Shown here: positions 41,559-51,196 of the stretch, in pieces | Position numbering within the stretch: position 1 is the first letter of the stretch | Layout of the letters: each line of letters begins with the position of its first letter | DNA from: Algorimicrobium hallyeonense | Lineage (GTDB): Bacteria > Bacteroidota > Bacteroidia > Flavobacteriales > Flavobacteriaceae | DNA length: 64,000 bases | Direction of reading: 5' to 3' | NCBI RefSeq assembly: GCF_042657385.1 | Contig: NZ_JBHSLA010000001.1 | Location: 496,001 to 560,000, forward strand | Position numbers and translations under genes: made by a program | The notes under the pieces: model-generated | The model's database searches: none | What the model was told of the DNA's origin: nothing | The model's input: only the letters and a program-made list of their open reading frames with translations

Positions 41559-42721
41559 TGAAAAAAATTCTCATTATAACTAGTTATTTTCCACCTGAAA
41601 CTGGCGCAGCTTCTAACCGGATTTTTCATTTAGCAACAGGATTAGAAAATCAAAATTTTAAGGTATCTGTAATTACACCACTGCCTAATTATCCGAAAGG
41701 TAGGGTTTTTGATGATTATCGTGGGAAATTCAAACAAACATCCACAGAAAAAAATGTTACCATACACAGATTGTGGTTGTATGCGAGTAATTCTAAAAAC
41801 AAATTATTACGCTTGTTCACCATGATATCGTACAGTATAAGTCTGATTTGGTTTTTTATTTGGAACAAAATTCCGGAAACTGTTATCGTACAATCACCTC
41901 CATTGTTGGTTGCTTTTACCTGTATGCTATGTTTGCAGCGAAAAAAAAGAAAGCTCGTTTTAAATGTCAGTGATTTGTGGCCAATTGCAGGTTTAGAGTT
42001 GGGTGCTTTTAAAAAGAATTTCAGTTATAAAATGCTGGAAAAAATTGAACGTTTTAACTACAAAAAAGCAGATTTAGTTTTGGGCCAAAGCCAGGAGATT
42101 TTAGTCCATGTAAAATCTCTATTTCCAGAAAAAGCAACCTTTCTATACAGAAATTACCCTGATTTTGAACTTCCAGAATTAAAAGAACCATCTATTTCAG
42201 GTGACAAAATCACAATAGTTTATGCCGGATTATTGGGTATAGCTCAAGGAATCTATAAGCTATGTGAATCGTTGGATTATAGCAATATTGAATTTCATAT
42301 TTATGGCGGAGGTGCAGAAAAAGAAAAAATAGTTCAGTTTATATCTGAAAATCCAGATTTACCAATAGTTTATCATGGCGAAGTTACGCGAAGCGAATTA
42401 CACAATGCCTTATTATGTTATGATATAACCATTATTCCATTACTTAATAGAATTTATGGTTCTGTTCCTTCCAAAATATTTGAATACGCCAAATTAGGGC
42501 TTCCTATGCTTTATTTTGGAGGTGGCGAAGGTGAAGATATTATTCAACAACATCAATTGGGATGGATAGCTGAAGCTGGAAATTATAGCCATTTAAACAA
42601 AACCATTCAAAGTTTAGGAAAAAATAAATTAAGCTTAAAAAATCGGACAAAGATTCAACAAGCAGCCCTAGAAAATTTTGATTTTAACAAGCAGTTATTA
42701 AAATTAAAAGCGGTGCTTTAA
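41558..42721 (+). CDS. Glycosyltransferase family 4 (WbuB-like)
   Basis: 387 residues from GTG at 41558 overlapping the wecB stop (TAGTG). The N-terminal GT-B domain has ILIITSYFPPETGAASNRIF and VITPLPNYPKGRVFDDYRGK; the donor domain has IVYAGLLGIAQGIYKLCESL and IFEYAKLGLPMLYFGGGEGE, where the usual EX7E glutamates are partly replaced by Gly-Glu. This is the layout of WbuB/FnlX-type transferases that add amino sugars in O-antigen assembly. The plus-strand part of the locus ends here; the gene converges with the initiating transferase with a 4-base overlap. Confidence 0.88.
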   Translation: MKKILIITSYFPPETGAASNRIFHLATGLENQNFKVSVITPLPNYPKGRVFDDYRGKFKQTSTEKNVTIHRLWLYASNSKNKLLRLFTMISYSISLIWFFIWNKIPETVIVQSPPLLVAFTCMLCLQRKKRKLVLNVSDLWPIAGLELGAFKKNFSYKMLEKIERFNYKKADLVLGQSQEILVHVKSLFPEKATFLYRNYPDFELPELKEPSISGDKITIVYAGLLGIAQGIYKLCESLDYSNIEFHIYGGGAEKEKIVQFISENPDLPIVYHGEVTRSELHNALLCYDITIIPLLNRIYGSVPSKIFEYAKLGLPMLYFGGGEGEDIIQQHQLGWIAEAGNYSHLNKTIQSLGKNKLSLKNRTKIQQAALENFDFNKQLLKLKAVL

Positions 42722-44076
42722 TAGGCTTTTTCTTCGCCTCGAACAGCGTTTATAAACGTTTTAATAATAATTTTTAGGTCTAAAAGTAAGGACCAGTTTT
42801 CAATATAAAAAATATCATATTTTACGCGACCAATAATATCTTTATCAGTTTCAACTTCACCGCGGAAACCACTAATTTGTGCTAAGCCGGTTATACCTGG
42901 TTTCACAAAATGACGTACCATAAACTTATCAATACGTTTTGCATACATATTGGTATGACTTACCATGTGGGGTCTAGGGCCCACAACAGACATATCGCCA
43001 AAGAGTACATTGAAAAACTGTGGTAACTCGTCAATACTAGTTTTTCGTATAAACTTTCCAGTTCTAGTTACACGTTGGTCGTCTCTAGTTGCTTGATAAA
43101 GATTGGCATCCTTATTGGGTGTCATGGATCGGAATTTATAACAATCAAATTCCTTGTAATTAAAGCCATTTCTGGATTGCTTAAAGAACACTGGGCCTTT
43201 AGATTCTAGTTTAATTAAAATGGCAATAATAGGTGTTAACCACGATAAAATAAACACAATAACACAGGCCGAGAACACGATATCAAAAAGTCGTTTGATA
43301 AATTGATTAGCAGATTCTTCTAAGGGAATATTTCTTAAGGATAGAATGGGAATATAATCGTAGTATTCATATTTCAATTTCTTGGAATAAATATCTTTAT
43401 TATCAGGTAAAAACTTCAGAATTATTAGATTATTATCAGCAAAATCAATCACTTTCATCATTTGTGAATTAGAAAGTTCAGATATTGAACAATACACCTC
43501 TTCAATTGCTTCCTTTTTAATAAAGTGAAGACAGGCATCCAAATCAAATGTGTCCTTATTTTTTAAATTAAACGTTCTTTTATGCTTATAACCATATTCG
43601 GGGTTAGAATTAAAAAAGTTCTCTAAAGCCGTGGTTTGTTTATTTTTTCCTAAAATGGCCGTTCTTCTATAATTTCCGCCAAAGGAAGATCGGTATTTTT
43701 GAAGCAAATAATAAAAAGCAAACTTAAATGCGGTTATTAAAATAAAGGCAAAACCTACGTATTTAAAAATAGTTTTAGGACGAATATTTAGGTCGTGGTA
43801 GAATCCAGAATAGGCTAATACAAATAATCCAAAAAGCACCATTTGTCTGAAAATTAAGGACAAAATGGTGATTTCTCGTGTATAACGATACACCTCATAA
43901 AACTTTGAATTAATGGAAATAAACAGCCATGCTATGGTTGTTACACTTGTAAAAATTAAAGGGTGTTGGAAATTGAAAAAATATAAAATAGCCAACCCAT
44001 TAATAATGCCTAAATCTATCAAATAAGAAATAGGCCTAATATAAATAGAGTATCTACCGTGTTGTATTTGGCTCAT
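42718..44076 (-). CDS. Undecaprenyl-phosphate sugar-phosphate transferase (initiating, WcaJ-like)
   Basis: 452 residues. Four to five N-terminal transmembrane helices (about 15-130) are followed by a Rossmann-like soluble domain and the C-terminal bacterial sugar transferase domain (about 265-450). The catalytic part contains KRLFDIVFSACVIVF, FKQSRNGFNYKEFDCYKFRS, TSIDELPQFFNVLFGDMSVV, GPRPHM and KPGITGLAQISGFRGE. The enzyme moves a sugar-1-phosphate from a UDP-sugar to undecaprenyl phosphate and so starts repeat-unit synthesis. Its first sugar is not predictable, but glucose-type phosphates are common for this class. It overlaps the decarboxylase gene upstream by one base. Confidence 0.93.
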   Translation of the reverse strand: MSQIQHGRYSIYIRPISYLIDLGIINGLAILYFFNFQHPLIFTSVTTIAWLFISINSKFYEVYRYTREITILSLIFRQMVLFGLFVLAYSGFYHDLNIRPKTIFKYVGFAFILITAFKFAFYYLLQKYRSSFGGNYRRTAILGKNKQTTALENFFNSNPEYGYKHKRTFNLKNKDTFDLDACLHFIKKEAIEEVYCSISELSNSQMMKVIDFADNNLIILKFLPDNKDIYSKKLKYEYYDYIPILSLRNIPLEESANQFIKRLFDIVFSACVIVFILSWLTPIIAILIKLESKGPVFFKQSRNGFNYKEFDCYKFRSMTPNKDANLYQATRDDQRVTRTGKFIRKTSIDELPQFFNVLFGDMSVVGPRPHMVSHTNMYAKRIDKFMVRHFVKPGITGLAQISGFRGEVETDKDIIGRVKYDIFYIENWSLLLDLKIIIKTFINAVRGEEKAY

Positions 44077-45062
44077 TAATTTTTAATATGCTTAGAGAAA
44101 TCCTTGTGTTCGCTTTTGTTTAACTCCTCGGCAGACAGTTGCTTAAAATAGCTAAACGTTTTTTCCATGCCTTCTGCTCTTTCTACTTTAGGCGTCCAGT
44201 TTAATAAATTTTTAGCTAGTGTAATATCTGGTTGTCTTTGCAACGGATCATCCGTAGGAAGTTCTTTGTAAATAATTTTCTGATTGGTTCCTGTTAATTT
44301 GATAATTTCTTCGGCAAAGTCCTTTATGGTAATTTCATGAGGGTTACCAATATTTACAGGATATGAATACTCGCTAAAAAGCAAATTGTAAATACCTTCA
44401 ACTTGATCATCAACATAACAAAAAGAACGCGTTTGAGAACCATCACCAAAAACCGTTAAATCCTCTCCACGTAAAGCCTGACCCATAAATGCCGGAATAA
44501 CACGACCATCATTTAGGCGCATTCGTGGTCCATAGGTATTAAAGATACGCACAATACGTGTTTCAATACCGTGAAATCTGTGATATGCCATGGTTATAGA
44601 TTCTTGAAAACGTTTGGCTTCATCATAAACACCACGTGGACCTATGGTATTTACATTACCATAATAGTCTTCGGTTTGTGGATGCATCAATGGATCTCCA
44701 TAAACTTCAGACGTAGACGCAATTAGTATTCTAGCCTTTTTAGCTTTAGCAAGACCTAGTAAATTATGTGTGCCTAAAGAGCCTACTTTTAATGTTTGAA
44801 TGGGTATTTTTAAATAATCAATAGGACTTGCAGGTGATGCAAAATGTAAAATGTAATCGAGTTCACCTTCAATTTTAATAAATTCCGTCACATCATGTTC
44901 AATAAATTCAAAATTCGGATTATCCATCAAGTGTTTGATGTTTTTAGAATCGCCTGTGATATAGTTATCCATACCAATGACGTGGAAACCTTCTTTAATA
45001 AACCGATCACTTAAATGAGAACCTAGAAAACCAGCTGCTCCTGTTATTAATACCTTTTTCAT
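44076..45062 (-). CDS. UDP-glucuronate decarboxylase-like SDR enzyme (UXS type)
   Basis: 328 residues, extended short-chain dehydrogenase. The NAD site is TGAAGFLGSHL (8-18) and the active-site YxxxK is YDEAK in GPRGVYDEAKRFQESI. The substrate loops match the UXS pattern: HFASPASPIDYLKIPIQTLK, ASTSEVYGDPLMHPQTEDYY, RVIPAFMGQALRGEDLTVFG and DGSQTRSFCYVDD. UXS converts UDP-glucuronate to UDP-xylose. The upstream gene makes UDP-glucuronate, which makes the pair coherent. An RmlB- or GalE-like activity is less likely given the SPASP and GPRGxYDEAK motifs. Tightly packed in the operon. Confidence 0.9.
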   Translation of the reverse strand: MKKVLITGAAGFLGSHLSDRFIKEGFHVIGMDNYITGDSKNIKHLMDNPNFEFIEHDVTEFIKIEGELDYILHFASPASPIDYLKIPIQTLKVGSLGTHNLLGLAKAKKARILIASTSEVYGDPLMHPQTEDYYGNVNTIGPRGVYDEAKRFQESITMAYHRFHGIETRIVRIFNTYGPRMRLNDGRVIPAFMGQALRGEDLTVFGDGSQTRSFCYVDDQVEGIYNLLFSEYSYPVNIGNPHEITIKDFAEEIIKLTGTNQKIIYKELPTDDPLQRQPDITLAKNLLNWTPKVERAEGMEKTFSYFKQLSAEELNKSEHKDFSKHIKN

Positions 45063-46372
45063 TAATCTATTGTCTTTCTTCCTATTGAGCTGTAATAAAA
45101 GCCTTCGTTTTTAATATCCTGAACATCATATAAGTTTCTACCATCAAAAATAACCGGCGTATTCATTTCTGCTTTCAGTTTGTTAAAATCTGGTGTTCTA
45201 AAGATACTCCATTCTGTACAGATAATCAAGGCATCGGCATCTTGAATTGCTGAATACATATCTGGAGCATAGCTGATTTGATTACCAAATTTGCGCTCCA
45301 CATTTTCCATAGCTTCTGGGTCGAATGCCGTTATTGAAGCGCCACTTTCAAGCAGGTCCTCAATTATATACAAAGCTGGTGCTTCCCGAATATCATCAGT
45401 TTCAGGTTTGAAAGCCAAGCCCCAAATGGCAATTTTTTTATCTTTCAAATCACCTTTAAAAAAGGCATCAATACGTGGTAATAGGATTCGTTTTTGTAAG
45501 TCGTTTACCTTTATAACAGCATTTAAAATATCGAAAGTATAATTATGGTCTTTCCCTGATTTATGAAGTGCTTTCACGTCCTTTGGAAAGCAAGAGCCTC
45601 CATAGCCTATTCCTGGGAATAAGAAGCGTTTACCAATTCTAGAATCGGTTCCCATACCAATGCGCACTTTATCAACATCTGCACCCACTTTTTCACAGAA
45701 GTTAGCAATTTCATTCATAAAGGTTATTTTGGTGGCCAAAAATGAATTTGCGGCATATTTGGTAAGTTCCGCCGATTTTTCATCCATAATAATTATCGGG
45801 TTTCCAGAGCGTACAAAAGGCTTATAGAGTTTTTCCATAAGTTTGGTAGCTTTATCTGAACTAGAACCTATAACAATACGTTCTGGCTTTAAAAAGTCTT
45901 CTACGGCAAAACCTTCACGTAAAAATTCAGGATTAGAAACCACATCAAAATCTACCGTGGTTTCATTTGAAATGGCTTTCGTAACACGCTCGGCTGTTCC
46001 AACAGGAACGGTGCTTTTATCGACAATAACTTTGTAGCTTTTTAATAATTTTCCAATGTTTTTGGCGGCACCTAACACATACGACAAATCGGCCGAACCA
46101 TCTTCATCTTCAGGTGTTGGTAGTGCTAGGAAAATAATATCACCATGGTTTAGACCTTCCTCCAATGAAGTTGAGAATTTTAAACGGTCTGCTTTTATGT
46201 TTCTTTCGAAAAGTGTATCTAGTAGTGGTTCGTATATTGGCACGACACCAGCTTGCATTTTTTTAACTTTACTTTCATCAATGTCAATACATAAGACATT
46301 ATTACCTGTTTCGGCCAGACATGTTCCGGTAACTAAACCTACGTAGCCTGTTCCTATTACTGATATGTTCAT
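45062..46372 (-). CDS. ugd: UDP-glucose 6-dehydrogenase
   Basis: 436 residues. It oxidises UDP-glucose to UDP-glucuronate with 2 NAD+. Landmarks: NAD-binding ISVIGTGYVGLVTGTCLAET (3-22), VVSNPEFLREGFAVEDFLKP with the substrate-binding Glu, and the catalytic Cys in FPGIGYGGSCFPKDVKAL. The C-terminal half shows KIAIWGLAFKPETDDIREAP. The gene overlaps the UXS gene by one base, so UDP-glucose can flow through UDP-glucuronate to UDP-xylose. Confidence 0.97.
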   Translation of the reverse strand: MNISVIGTGYVGLVTGTCLAETGNNVLCIDIDESKVKKMQAGVVPIYEPLLDTLFERNIKADRLKFSTSLEEGLNHGDIIFLALPTPEDEDGSADLSYVLGAAKNIGKLLKSYKVIVDKSTVPVGTAERVTKAISNETTVDFDVVSNPEFLREGFAVEDFLKPERIVIGSSSDKATKLMEKLYKPFVRSGNPIIIMDEKSAELTKYAANSFLATKITFMNEIANFCEKVGADVDKVRIGMGTDSRIGKRFLFPGIGYGGSCFPKDVKALHKSGKDHNYTFDILNAVIKVNDLQKRILLPRIDAFFKGDLKDKKIAIWGLAFKPETDDIREAPALYIIEDLLESGASITAFDPEAMENVERKFGNQISYAPDMYSAIQDADALIICTEWSIFRTPDFNKLKAEMNTPVIFDGRNLYDVQDIKNEGFYYSSIGRKTID

Positions 46373-46406
46373 TTAAAATTTATTAAGTATTTTCAAATTT
46401 ACAAAA

Positions 46407-47528
46407 CTAGATTGTATTGTTTTTATAAAACTCTAAATATGCATTATTTACAAAAGTTTCCATTTCCTTTTCAAAGCGTTCTTTAGAAAATTTTAGTGCG
46501 TGTGTTCTAATTTCTTTAGGATCAAATTGGAGTTCTTCAAATTTTGACACGGCATCAATAATGGCTATTTCATTTTGTTTATTAAAGAAAACACCCGTTT
46601 TATTTTTAATTATGGTTTCAGTTGCCCCACCTCTTCCATAAGCTATTACTGGTGTACCACACGCTTGCGCCTCAACTGGTATTATACCAAAATCCTCTTC
46701 GGCAGCAAAAACAAAAGCTTTCGCTTTTCTCATATAATCTGTTAGCTTCTCTTTATTTACAAATCCAACAAGTTCTATATTTGATTTGGCAATTTTTTTT
46801 ATGGCACTATATTCTGGACCATCACCAGAAACAATTAATTTTTTATTTGGCATGTTATTAAAGGCACGTACAATAAGTTCAATTTTTTTATAAGGTACCA
46901 TTCGGGAAGCCGTAAAATAATAATCATCCTTATCTGTTTCTAATGGAAAAGCATGTACATTTACTGGAGGATAGATAACAACCGAATCTCTATTATAAAT
47001 CTTTTTTATACGTCTAGCAATATATTTTGAATTGGCAACAAACAAATCTACCCTATTTACGGTTGCCAAATCCCATAAACGCATTTTATGTAATACATAT
47101 TTAGCATACATGGATTTTAACCCTTTATTAAGTTTTGCTTCACGCAGGTACTGATGATATAAATCCCACGCATAACGCATTGGCGAATGACAATAGCAAA
47201 TATGCAATTGATTTTGATGTGTTAGAACTCCTTTAGCTACGGAAGCTGAAGAACTTAATACCAAATCGTATTCGCTTAAATCAAATTGCTCTATGGCGTT
47301 TGGAAAGAATTGTAAAAATTTCCTGTGATTGGATTTTGCTGTTGGCAATTTTTGGATAAAACTTGTAGAAACAGATTTACCGTTTAGAATGAAGGCTCTA
47401 TCGGCATCGTTTAAATAATCCACTAATGCAAAATGGTCAAAATCTTCCCATATCGTATTAAGCGAATGAACCACTTTTTCGGCTCCTCCACTTACATAAT
47501 ACCAATCATGAACTAATGCTTTCCTCAT
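46407..47528 (-). CDS. Glycosyltransferase family 4
   Basis: 373 residues, GT-B fold. The N-terminal domain has ALVHDWYYVSGGAEKVVHSL and CYCHSPMRYAWDLYHQYL, typical of mannosyl/rhamnosyl transferases of the WbaZ/GumH kind. The donor domain shows RMVPYKKIELIVRAFNNMPN and EEDFGIIPVEAQACGTPVIA, with the EX7E motif intact. Its start overlaps the end of the Wzy-like gene by 23 bases. It adds one sugar of the repeat unit; donor and acceptor cannot be told. Confidence 0.92.
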   Translation of the reverse strand: MRKALVHDWYYVSGGAEKVVHSLNTIWEDFDHFALVDYLNDADRAFILNGKSVSTSFIQKLPTAKSNHRKFLQFFPNAIEQFDLSEYDLVLSSSASVAKGVLTHQNQLHICYCHSPMRYAWDLYHQYLREAKLNKGLKSMYAKYVLHKMRLWDLATVNRVDLFVANSKYIARRIKKIYNRDSVVIYPPVNVHAFPLETDKDDYYFTASRMVPYKKIELIVRAFNNMPNKKLIVSGDGPEYSAIKKIAKSNIELVGFVNKEKLTDYMRKAKAFVFAAEEDFGIIPVEAQACGTPVIAYGRGGATETIIKNKTGVFFNKQNEIAIIDAVSKFEELQFDPKEIRTHALKFSKERFEKEMETFVNNAYLEFYKNNTI

Positions 47529-48771
47529 GTAGTTTTTTTTCGAAGATTTTCAGTAAAAAAAGTAAAAACAAGAAACCGAATAAAACATATATTCCAGCAC
47601 CTCTTGTATAACTAAGAATCATCAAAAATACATTAATAATTAAAAAGTACATTAAAATAGGTGAGTAAATGACGGATTGAAAAGATTTTTGATATATATA
47701 TTTCTGAAATACGCCAAATAAAAACAAGAGTACTAAGGAAAACCAACGGAAATCAATATAGTAGGAACCAAATTGCGTTAAATACACATACTTTCGAGGC
47801 GACAAATTAGCAATTGGGATTGACGACAAACTAATTTTATTAAAAAATTTAGGAATGATAGAGTAATTATACATCCCATAACCTATGGACAAACTATCTA
47901 TATCAATAATATGGTTAAACTCAAAAGCGCCATGTGTAATATATTGTCCTGTGTGCAAACCAGACATAACATAAAGCTTTGTTAGTTGGGAATGATTTGT
48001 GGTTTCAAAATAATTAATGGCTGCATCGGTTGGTTTTAAAATTTCATTATAACGGCTTTCAAGCAAGGATTTGTAAAAAGTATCATCAAAATTTTCAGAA
48101 TAATTTTCACGTTTTAGTAAAATTAACATGGAAATACTCATTAAAATCACAACAGCAATTACGGTAATACTAATTCTTTTAAAATTAATTTTAGGTTTTT
48201 GATAAGCGATTAAAGTAAAAACGATAATAAGAAAAATCTCAAAAAATGGTTTCCTAGTTCCTTTTAAAATAGCTTCAAGAAGAGGGAAAAACAGTACCAC
48301 ATATGATGCTATGATATAAAATTTAGGACGTTTAAGGTTTGCTCTTATACAAATAACGAAAGGGAAGAAATAAAGGCTTTTAAGAACCGACGCTACAATC
48401 AATAACACCTGATTTTGTTTAAAATTGTCATCGTTTAAAAACCGATTAAATTTTAAATCGTTTGCAAAAGATAAATTTCTATTTACGAATAAATCATACC
48501 ATCTTAATGCAAAGCTTACGACAATAATAATTAATAATAATTTTACAACCTTTTGGGTATTATAGGTTATTCTTTGGTTGGTTATTGTTTTAAAATTGAA
48601 CATCACAAACCCCGCTATTATGGCAATATAACAAGATACAATAAACAAAATAGTTTTTGTTTTAATAGGCTGTACAGCCTCCAGTGGTAATAACATATAA
48701 GCTAAAACCCAAATTAATAAGCCTACCGTTAAGCTCCCAAAAAATAACCAATATGTTTTTATTAAATTCAT
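47506..48771 (-). CDS. Oligosaccharide repeat-unit polymerase (Wzy-like)
   Basis: 421 residues, about 11-12 transmembrane segments, with one large periplasmic loop (about 245-330: ENYSENFDDTFYKSLLESRY, YITHGAFEFNHIIDIDSLSI). LKGTRKPFFEIFLIIVF is a typical feature of the repeat-unit polymerase group that ends with an Arg-rich TRGAG turn, present near residue 395. It lies between the flippase and a GT4 gene, as in Wzx/Wzy loci. Two other proteins of the O-antigen ligase/polymerase type are encoded upstream (51197-52441 and 53465-54652), so which one polymerises the main chain is not certain; this one sits beside the flippase. Confidence 0.8.
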   Translation of the reverse strand: MNLIKTYWLFFGSLTVGLLIWVLAYMLLPLEAVQPIKTKTILFIVSCYIAIIAGFVMFNFKTITNQRITYNTQKVVKLLLIIIVVSFALRWYDLFVNRNLSFANDLKFNRFLNDDNFKQNQVLLIVASVLKSLYFFPFVICIRANLKRPKFYIIASYVVLFFPLLEAILKGTRKPFFEIFLIIVFTLIAYQKPKINFKRISITVIAVVILMSISMLILLKRENYSENFDDTFYKSLLESRYNEILKPTDAAINYFETTNHSQLTKLYVMSGLHTGQYITHGAFEFNHIIDIDSLSIGYGMYNYSIIPKFFNKISLSSIPIANLSPRKYVYLTQFGSYYIDFRWFSLVLLFLFGVFQKYIYQKSFQSVIYSPILMYFLIINVFLMILSYTRGAGIYVLFGFLFLLFLLKIFEKKLHEESISS

Positions 48772-48773
48772 CT

Positions 48774-50030
48774 TTAAATAGTATAAAAATAATAAACGCT
48801 AGTTATGAAATATATTATAATTAAGGTTATCGCAGACTTTTTAAAATATATTCCTTTACTATACAAACTGCTGTACTGTAATAAACAGGCAACAAAAATA
48901 ATGGACATGTGTAAAAAGGTTAATAAAGCGAGTGTTAAATAGTTTTGAACAGCGTAGAAAAGTAAAATTGAGATAAAAACCAATATTAAAAATTTAACGT
49001 TGTTTTTAGATGCTAGATTCTCGCGATCTATGATATTAGAATTTAAGGCACTAGCAATCCACATGACCATTTGCGCAGACAGTAAGAAATAAACGGTTTT
49101 ATACGCCTGGTAAGTATCGTTAAAATAGTCTGAAAAGTGCGTAATTATAAAAGGAGCAATAAATTGAATGACGACGGATAAACAGAAAATAAATATAAAA
49201 AATAAGTAAAAATATTTATCCAATACTTCAGGATTAAACGTGTATATTTTTTTAAAAAAAGCAATATTAATTACTTGATGAATCATGACTACTACTGCAG
49301 ATAACCTAAAATAAAAGGCATAGATACCAACGGTTTCAAAATCAAAAAATAACTCAACTAAAATGCGGCCGGATGTGGTTATTAAAAAAATTAAAAATGT
49401 TGAAATTAATAGATGAATACTAAACTTTAAAATGGTTTTGTAGCCAAGTAAAGTAGCTTCTTCTTTTACCTTATAATAATTAATAATGCCATATACAACA
49501 TACACCAAACTATAAGTAAGCACAAAAACATTTATTAGCTGGAGATTAACATCTAATAAATTTAGTTTATCCAGTACATAGGCAACTAGTAAAACTAGGT
49601 AGATTCCGGAGTCGATTATTACCGAGGGCGTGGACTTTTCATGAGATTTTAATTGGGTAGAATAAAAAACTTGATTCGCAATTATATAAGACATGTTAAA
49701 AGCCAAGTAAAAAACAACATCCAAATTGAAGAAAAAATAGAGTACTTGATTGAGTGCAAAAGGAATTAAAAGAAAAACAGCATGCAGTTTGAAGGCTGGC
49801 TTAAGTTCCACCTTTTCTTCTCTCAAAACAAAATACGGGTAGGCACCCGGAACCCCTAAATTTATTATGGTGTTTACAATCATCCCTAATCCTGCTAAAG
49901 CATATTCTAACACCCCAAAGTCTGATTTAGTTAGAACATCCGCCAACAGTAATGGAATAAAATAAACAGTTGCTTTTGCAACCATAAAAACCACGCCAAA
50001 AATGGCATACTGTTTTAAAAATTTAAACAT
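48774..50030 (-). CDS. Oligosaccharide flippase (Wzx-like)
   Basis: 418 residues with about 12 transmembrane helices. The start FLKQYAIFGVVFMVAKATVY and VLEYALAGLGMIVNTIINLG then GVPGAYPYFVLREE are typical of Wzx/MATE-like flippases. The first-helix glycine and charged turn (LTKSDFGVLEYA) are conserved. It exports lipid-linked repeat units made by this locus. It ends 2 bases before the Wzy-like gene, and a terminator at 50096-50125 separates it from the lipoprotein gene upstream, with a possible promoter in between. Confidence 0.85.
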   Translation of the reverse strand: MFKFLKQYAIFGVVFMVAKATVYFIPLLLADVLTKSDFGVLEYALAGLGMIVNTIINLGVPGAYPYFVLREEKVELKPAFKLHAVFLLIPFALNQVLYFFFNLDVVFYLAFNMSYIIANQVFYSTQLKSHEKSTPSVIIDSGIYLVLLVAYVLDKLNLLDVNLQLINVFVLTYSLVYVVYGIINYYKVKEEATLLGYKTILKFSIHLLISTFLIFLITTSGRILVELFFDFETVGIYAFYFRLSAVVVMIHQVINIAFFKKIYTFNPEVLDKYFYLFFIFIFCLSVVIQFIAPFIITHFSDYFNDTYQAYKTVYFLLSAQMVMWIASALNSNIIDRENLASKNNVKFLILVFISILLFYAVQNYLTLALLTFLHMSIIFVACLLQYSSLYSKGIYFKKSAITLIIIYFITSVYYFYTI

Positions 50031-50062
50031 ATAGTTGTTTACGTTTCGCCTTTATTAAATTT

Positions 50063-50096
50063 TAAAGTTAACAGTTAGGTTTCAATTAAAAACAAA
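50063..50096 (-). promoter_or_regulatory. Candidate promoter of the flippase-Wzy-GT4 unit
   Basis: Minus strand: TTTG (50096-50093), a 22-base spacer, TAACTTTA (50070-50063), one base off consensus. It lies directly after the terminator hairpin and 32 bases before the flippase ATG. Confidence 0.35.
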
Positions 50097-50125
50097 AAGA
50101 GTTTAAAATATATTTTAAACCCTTT
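50096..50125 (-). terminator. Intrinsic terminator inside the polysaccharide locus
   Basis: GTTTAAAATA and TATTTTAAAC form a perfect 20-base palindrome at 50101-50120, extended by four more pairs after one mismatch. On the minus strand it is followed by TTTTTGTTTTTAATT. It separates the beta-helix lipoprotein gene from the flippase gene. Confidence 0.65.
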
Positions 50126-50152
50126 CATAATAATTATATTATTTGACAATCA

Positions 50153-51190
50153 TCATTCTTTAATTTCTATAATAACGCCATTCGGATCCTCCTCTAAAAT
50201 AGTAATATCAGGGTTATTATTTATGACTTTAAATTTACCTATTGTAACGGGTTTTTCTTTATTTCCGCTATCAAAATGAGCCGTGTATTTTCCTTTAGAT
50301 TCTAATTCGTTAATGGTTATATTTTCTATAAAACTATCATAACATTTATTAATCCATAAGGCTTTAAAATCTTTCTCCTCTCCATTTTCGGCATCTTGCA
50401 TACCTGACATCCCTTCTGAGCTTCCAACACCAAATTTATCTATAATAACCTCATCTATTAAATGATCTCTACCCGTCATATAAATACCATGTCTGTCTGA
50501 TGATTTAATATGTATTTTTTTTATTTGAACATTAATTGGGTTGTTTCCTGCTCCATCAATTACGAGTGCAGCATGAGCATTTTTATATTTTTCGCTACCT
50601 GAACCCAAATCTTGAACTTCAAGGTAATTAATTTTAATATCGTTGCAACCTAAATAAATATGGCATCCTGCATTTCTTAAACCCCATAAGTTTTTAGAAA
50701 TATCCGATTTCAATATAACTGAATCCATAGCAATATTACTAGCATTCGTTATTCCTAAACCTGCATACCCTACTAAAGTTCCTTTTAAATTTATATTCTC
50801 TGGTTTTGGCAATGTATCATGAGTCTGGAGGATATGAATTAAACTAAATTCAGAATTATTAAATTTTAAATTCAAATTTTGTCTATTATTTAGAACTAAA
50901 TTGGTATTATAATAGCCCTCATGGAAAATCATTTCAATATTTCCAAGTTCTGCCACGTCTAATACTGTTTCCATCATCCCCTTTTTACTTTTGGGATGCG
51001 TTTGAGCTGCATTCTCAAAATTAAGACCGTAACGTCTAACATCTCCTTTTGGGTACGTTTCATTTACAACAAAATCTAACTCATTGAATGAGATGGTTTT
51101 GATTTGTTCTTCTTTATTTTTCTTGCACGACACAACTATAAAAACAGAAACAAGTGAAACGGTAATTAAATTAAATATTAACTTTCTCAT
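50153..51190 (-). CDS. Beta-helix lipoprotein B (paralogue of 52438-53478)
   Basis: 345 residues. The lipoprotein signal ends at a Cys (FIVVSCKKNK). The body has the rhythm of a right-handed parallel beta-helix with many single-strand rungs (LVLNNRQNLNLKFNNSEFSL, INLKGTLVGYAGLGITNASN, IKKIHIKSSDRHGIYMTG). Invariant blocks shared with its paralogue are GDxRRYG near residue 50, GYYxxNLV, SSDRHGxYxTG and GMQDA. The fold is that of pectate-lyase-like enzymes and epimerases, but no catalytic triad is obvious; the Asp, Arg and His in SSDRHG are candidates. It lies 6 bases after an O-antigen ligase-type gene and is followed by a terminator. A surface or periplasmic role on the polysaccharide is inferred. 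Confidence 0.8.
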   Translation of the reverse strand: MRKLIFNLITVSLVSVFIVVSCKKNKEEQIKTISFNELDFVVNETYPKGDVRRYGLNFENAAQTHPKSKKGMMETVLDVAELGNIEMIFHEGYYNTNLVLNNRQNLNLKFNNSEFSLIHILQTHDTLPKPENINLKGTLVGYAGLGITNASNIAMDSVILKSDISKNLWGLRNAGCHIYLGCNDIKINYLEVQDLGSGSEKYKNAHAALVIDGAGNNPINVQIKKIHIKSSDRHGIYMTGRDHLIDEVIIDKFGVGSSEGMSGMQDAENGEEKDFKALWINKCYDSFIENITINELESKGKYTAHFDSGNKEKPVTIGKFKVINNNPDITILEEDPNGVIIEIKE

Positions 51191-51196
51191 ATATCT

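Noticed and set aside
44076..45062. Reading this SDR gene as dTDP-glucose dehydratase (rmlB) or UDP-glucose epimerase (galE)
   Set aside because: The SPASP and GPRGxYDEAK motifs and the adjacent ugd favour UDP-glucuronate decarboxylase; no other rml gene is present.
45291..46346. Three plus-strand open frames antisense to ugd
   Set aside because: They lie wholly within a strongly conserved gene, share its codon structure in the opposite frame and resemble no protein.
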